Origin: Caballeronia pedi
GTDB lineage: Bacteria; Pseudomonadota; Gammaproteobacteria; Burkholderiales; Burkholderiaceae
DNA: 64,000 nucleotides
Assembly (NCBI RefSeq): GCF_001544915.2
Contig: NZ_FCOE02000006.1
Location: 124,001 to 188,000 of the forward strand
Direction of reading: 5' to 3'
Shown here: positions 62,196-64,000 of the stretch, in pieces
Layout of the letters: every line of letters starts with the position of its first letter
Position numbering within the stretch: the first letter of the stretch is position 1
Position numbers and translations under genes: made by a program
Notes under the pieces: model-generated
Database searches by the model: none
Told to the model about the DNA's origin: nothing
The model's input: the letters and a program-made list of their open reading frames with translations, nothing else

Positions 62196-62444
62196 TCAGG
62201 CGGCGAGCCGTTGCGCGCTCATCGACGGGCGCCGGACCTGCGGCGGAAACACGTTCCAGGTGCCGTCGTCGTGGCGGAAAAAGATGATCGCGAGCGGGCC
62301 GCCCGGATGCTGCGCCTCGATGCAGACATAGCGCGCGCCGGTCATCTGCGAGCGGCACAGGCGCACGACGCGTGCCGGATGCGCGGGTGTCGGGGCGAGC
62401 CATTTGTCGACGGCCCAGTGCAGCGAGTTTTCGGCGGTTTGCAT
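62196..62444 (-). CDS. Small hypothetical protein
   Basis: An 82-residue soluble protein starting MQTAENSLHWAVDKWL, with a start at 62444 preceded by GAGGAGA. It contains RYVCIEAQHPGGPLAIIFFRHDDGTWNVF, a pattern I do not recognise. It is 37 bases after the LRAT-like gene on the same strand and probably shares its transcript. Function unknown. Confidence 0.6.
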   Translation of the reverse strand: MQTAENSLHWAVDKWLAPTPAHPARVVRLCRSQMTGARYVCIEAQHPGGPLAIIFFRHDDGTWNVFPPQVRRPSMSAQRLAA

Positions 62445-62481
62445 GATGGTCTCCTCGGAATCGATCGGCAAGACAGGCGGT

Positions 62482-62985
62482 TCAGGCTGCGAGCGCCGCG
62501 TTCATGCGGCGGCGGCGTTCGGCCGCGACATAGGCGCGAAACAGGCCCGACACCGCGCGCAACGCGGCGCTCGGGTGGACGAAGCACGCTTGCACCTGAC
62601 GGCTGCGGGCGCGGCCGTCGAGGCACCACGTGACGAAGTGTTCGCAGTTGTTGGTCAGCAGGTGATACTTGTCTTCGCCGAGGCGGCTGCGCGCGCGGCG
62701 CACCGCTTCCATGCCGACGAACTTCGCGGCCGGGTTCTGATGGATCGTGACTTCGTGGCCAGCGGCGAACTGTTCGACGGTGACTTCCTCGACCGGACCG
62801 CGATGCAGCGACTTGGCGAAGCCGGCGTAGTGGATGACCATGCCGTTGCCCGCGTAGATGCCGTGGTGTTCGTAGCCCGAGCGGCGCGTAACGAGTTCGG
62901 TGCCGAGCGCCGGTTCGTCGTCGAGCGAGAAGCCGCTCACGGCGGCTTGCTGGTCGATCAGTCCGGATTGTTGGTTGGTGGTCAT
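62482..62985 (-). CDS. LRAT/NlpC-P60-like papain-fold protein
   Basis: A 167-residue protein with the LRAT/H-rev107 motifs: histidine in YEHHGIYAGNGMVIHYAG and cysteine in LLTNNCEHFVTWC (the NCEHFV hallmark), forming a papain-like active site. Bacterial members are mostly uncharacterised; relatives are acyltransferases, phospholipases or peptidoglycan amidases. There is no signal peptide. It has a CGGAG site and forms a two-gene unit with the following small hypothetical gene. Confidence 0.82.
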   Translation of the reverse strand: MTTNQQSGLIDQQAAVSGFSLDDEPALGTELVTRRSGYEHHGIYAGNGMVIHYAGFAKSLHRGPVEEVTVEQFAAGHEVTIHQNPAAKFVGMEAVRRARSRLGEDKYHLLTNNCEHFVTWCLDGRARSRQVQACFVHPSAALRAVSGLFRAYVAAERRRRMNAALAA

Positions 62986-63460
62986 GGCTGGCTCCGATTC
63001 TTTTTCGGCTTGGCGTCAGGTGTTTGTTTGACGCCGGGTTGTCTAGCCATTTGCATCTTCCTTGCCAGCTTTCTTAAATAATTGATTTTTAACGATTAAT
63101 GCCATTTCGAGAGCGATTCTTGATGACTTTGTGTTTTTGTTGAACCAACAGTTTTCGGCAATGTTTGTTGGGTTCGTTGCGCCAGATTCCGAGTCGCCGG
63201 AACGACGGCGCGCCACGCGTGAAAAGGCGTCCGACCGCGTTTCTTTGATGTGTTGGCTGGTTGCCGCCGCGCCGACATCGTGTGTCGGCTGGAATCCAAC
63301 TGATGCGGCCGCGTGGTCGCCGCTGCGGATATCGATGAATCTGGCCGGAACCCCGCGCGATCGGCCAGCCAGCGGAAAGTGGCGGCATGCGATGCGGGTC
63401 GGCATGAGCCTTGCATTAAGTCCGTGCGTCCTGCCTGCTGGCCATCACGGAGAAACCGAC
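62986..63460. other. A+T-richer region before the double-glycine peptide gene
   Basis: A 475-base divergent region. The part at about 63040-63180 is A+T-richer than its surroundings (several runs of T and A), unlike the neighbouring coding sequence, suggesting promoters or recent transfer. No other gene is convincing here. The peptide gene has its own AGAAA-type start signal. Confidence 0.5.
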
Positions 63461-63787
63461 ATGTGCGCCCTCACCGTCACCGATCTTCACTACGACCGCG
63501 AGCTGGATCACGCGGCGATGTCGGCTATCAACGGCGGAGGTGGCGCGCCATGGGTCTACGGCTGGATCACGCCGTATGTCGATCGTCCGTCGGGCGGCGC
63601 GAGCGGCGGCGCTGTGGTGAATCTCATCGATGTCACGAACAACATCTATGAGGTCACCAACAACGTCACCAACATCACGGTCGGCCAGATGATCAACCAG
63701 TTCCAGAACGTCGCGGTCAGCAACACCGGCAACGGTGCGACGCTCACGGTCAATCCGAACTCGGTGGCGGGAAACCGCGCGGGCTGA
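63461..63787 (+). CDS. Peptide with double-glycine-type leader
   Basis: A 108-residue protein. Residues 1-26 match a double-glycine leader: relative to a cut after G26, hydrophobic residues are at -4 (I23), -7 (M20) and -12 (L15), with G25-G26 at -2 and -1. The rest (82 residues) is rich in Asn, Val, Thr and Gly with a repeated VTNN pattern (DVTNNIYEVTNNVTNITV), suggesting beta-strands. It could be a secreted bacteriocin-like or self-assembling peptide. No ABC peptidase exporter is visible in the window. Confidence 0.6.
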   Translation: MCALTVTDLHYDRELDHAAMSAINGGGGAPWVYGWITPYVDRPSGGASGGAVVNLIDVTNNIYEVTNNVTNITVGQMINQFQNVAVSNTGNGATLTVNPNSVAGNRAG

Positions 63788-63892
63788 GCGGTGCACATCA
63801 AGATTCGTTTCGCGCGCGGGTTGGGTCACAATGGGCGGGCCCGTCCGCAACAGCCGCCCGACGCCGCGCCACCCAGAATTCCGGAGGTTGCC

Positions 63893-64000
63893 ATGACCTT
63901 CAGCACCGAGTTTCGATGGACCTCCGCCGCCCGCACCGACACCGGCTGCGTGCGGCAGATCAACGAAGACGCGCTGCTCGATGCCCCCGAGCGCGGCCTG
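63893..64000 (+). CDS. PP2C-family serine/threonine phosphatase, N-terminal part
   Basis: Only the first 36 codons are inside the window. The sequence SAARTDTGCVRQINEDALL matches the start of bacterial PP2C phosphatases (G-x-V-R-x-x-N-E-D, where the aspartate binds metal). Such genes occur alone or in type VI secretion loci as pppA. The start at 63893 has a GGAGG site. The rest runs off the edge. Confidence 0.8.
   Translation, partial: MTFSTEFRWTSAARTDTGCVRQINEDALLDAPERGL

Noticed and set aside
1..64000. CRISPR arrays, tRNA/rRNA genes, insertion sequences, prophage, integrase or replication origin
   Set aside because: I saw no regularly spaced repeats, no tRNA-like or rRNA sequence, and no transposase, integrase or phage structural proteins.

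Overview
The window is high-G+C, densely packed proteobacterial DNA. The gene content points to Burkholderiaceae, most likely Paraburkholderia or Caballeronia: a Paraburkholderia-type indole-acetate (iac) cluster, many LysR regulators, DUF4148, a Bv3F-type H-NS protein, and a catabolism-heavy accessory character. I see no tRNA, rRNA, CRISPR array, insertion sequence or prophage. Genus and replicon are inference.

Layout. (1) 1-3576: an amine dehydrogenase operon on the minus strand (large subunit, MauE-like, MauD-like, first codons of the small subunit at the window edge) behind an AraC regulator; the large subunit looks more like aromatic amine dehydrogenase than methylamine dehydrogenase. 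(2) 4012-17901: an iac locus with two MFS transporters, iacF, a LysR regulator, iacCD, a soluble PAS histidine kinase, iacA-B-I-H-E, a FixJ-like response regulator and iacG. Together (1) and (2) could take tryptamine-type amines through indole-3-acetate to catechol. (3) 18083-22683: a small exported SnoaL-like protein, then urate-breakdown genes (uraD, LysR, MFS carrier, a Tat-exported and a cytoplasmic hydroxyisourate hydrolase). (4) 22931-24402: H-NS-like protein with a duplicated DNA-binding domain, VOC protein, Ohr. (5) 24503-32922: a second Rieske oxygenase/reductase pair with a tandem hydrolase, GntR, MFS and LysR genes.

(6) 33311-39193: a possible structured small RNA, an OmpR/PhoR-type two-component system, and a divergent operon for exported methionine sulfoxide repair (Tat-MsrB, DipZ-like CcdA-thioredoxin fusion, MsrA). 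(7) 39157-47493: aminotransferase with divergent ArgP-like regulator, DUF427, DUF4148, ketopantoate reductase, GntR, bacterioferritin-like protein, 1-Cys peroxiredoxin and an amino-acid permease. (8) 47536-57449: single-chain CoA-transferase, Kup, AroE-like dehydrogenase and a branched-chain amino-acid type ABC transporter with a fused LivM-LivG. (9) 57782-64000: ECF sigma/anti-sigma pair facing a secreted metallophosphoesterase-cupredoxin operon, a 4-hydroxyphenylpyruvate dioxygenase-like gene, an LRAT/NlpC-like protein, a peptide with a double-glycine-type leader, and the start of a PP2C phosphatase.

The most interesting signals are the aromatic-amine-to-IAA gene adjacency, a spaced repeat shared by the iacF and iacC promoters, a duplicated operator around the GntR gene, an orphan terminator with a stem-forming upstream region, the tandem hydrolase with GxRxG/GxCxG elbows, and the double-glycine peptide beside an LRAT-like enzyme. 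Functions are assigned from remembered family motifs and gene context; no database search was run.
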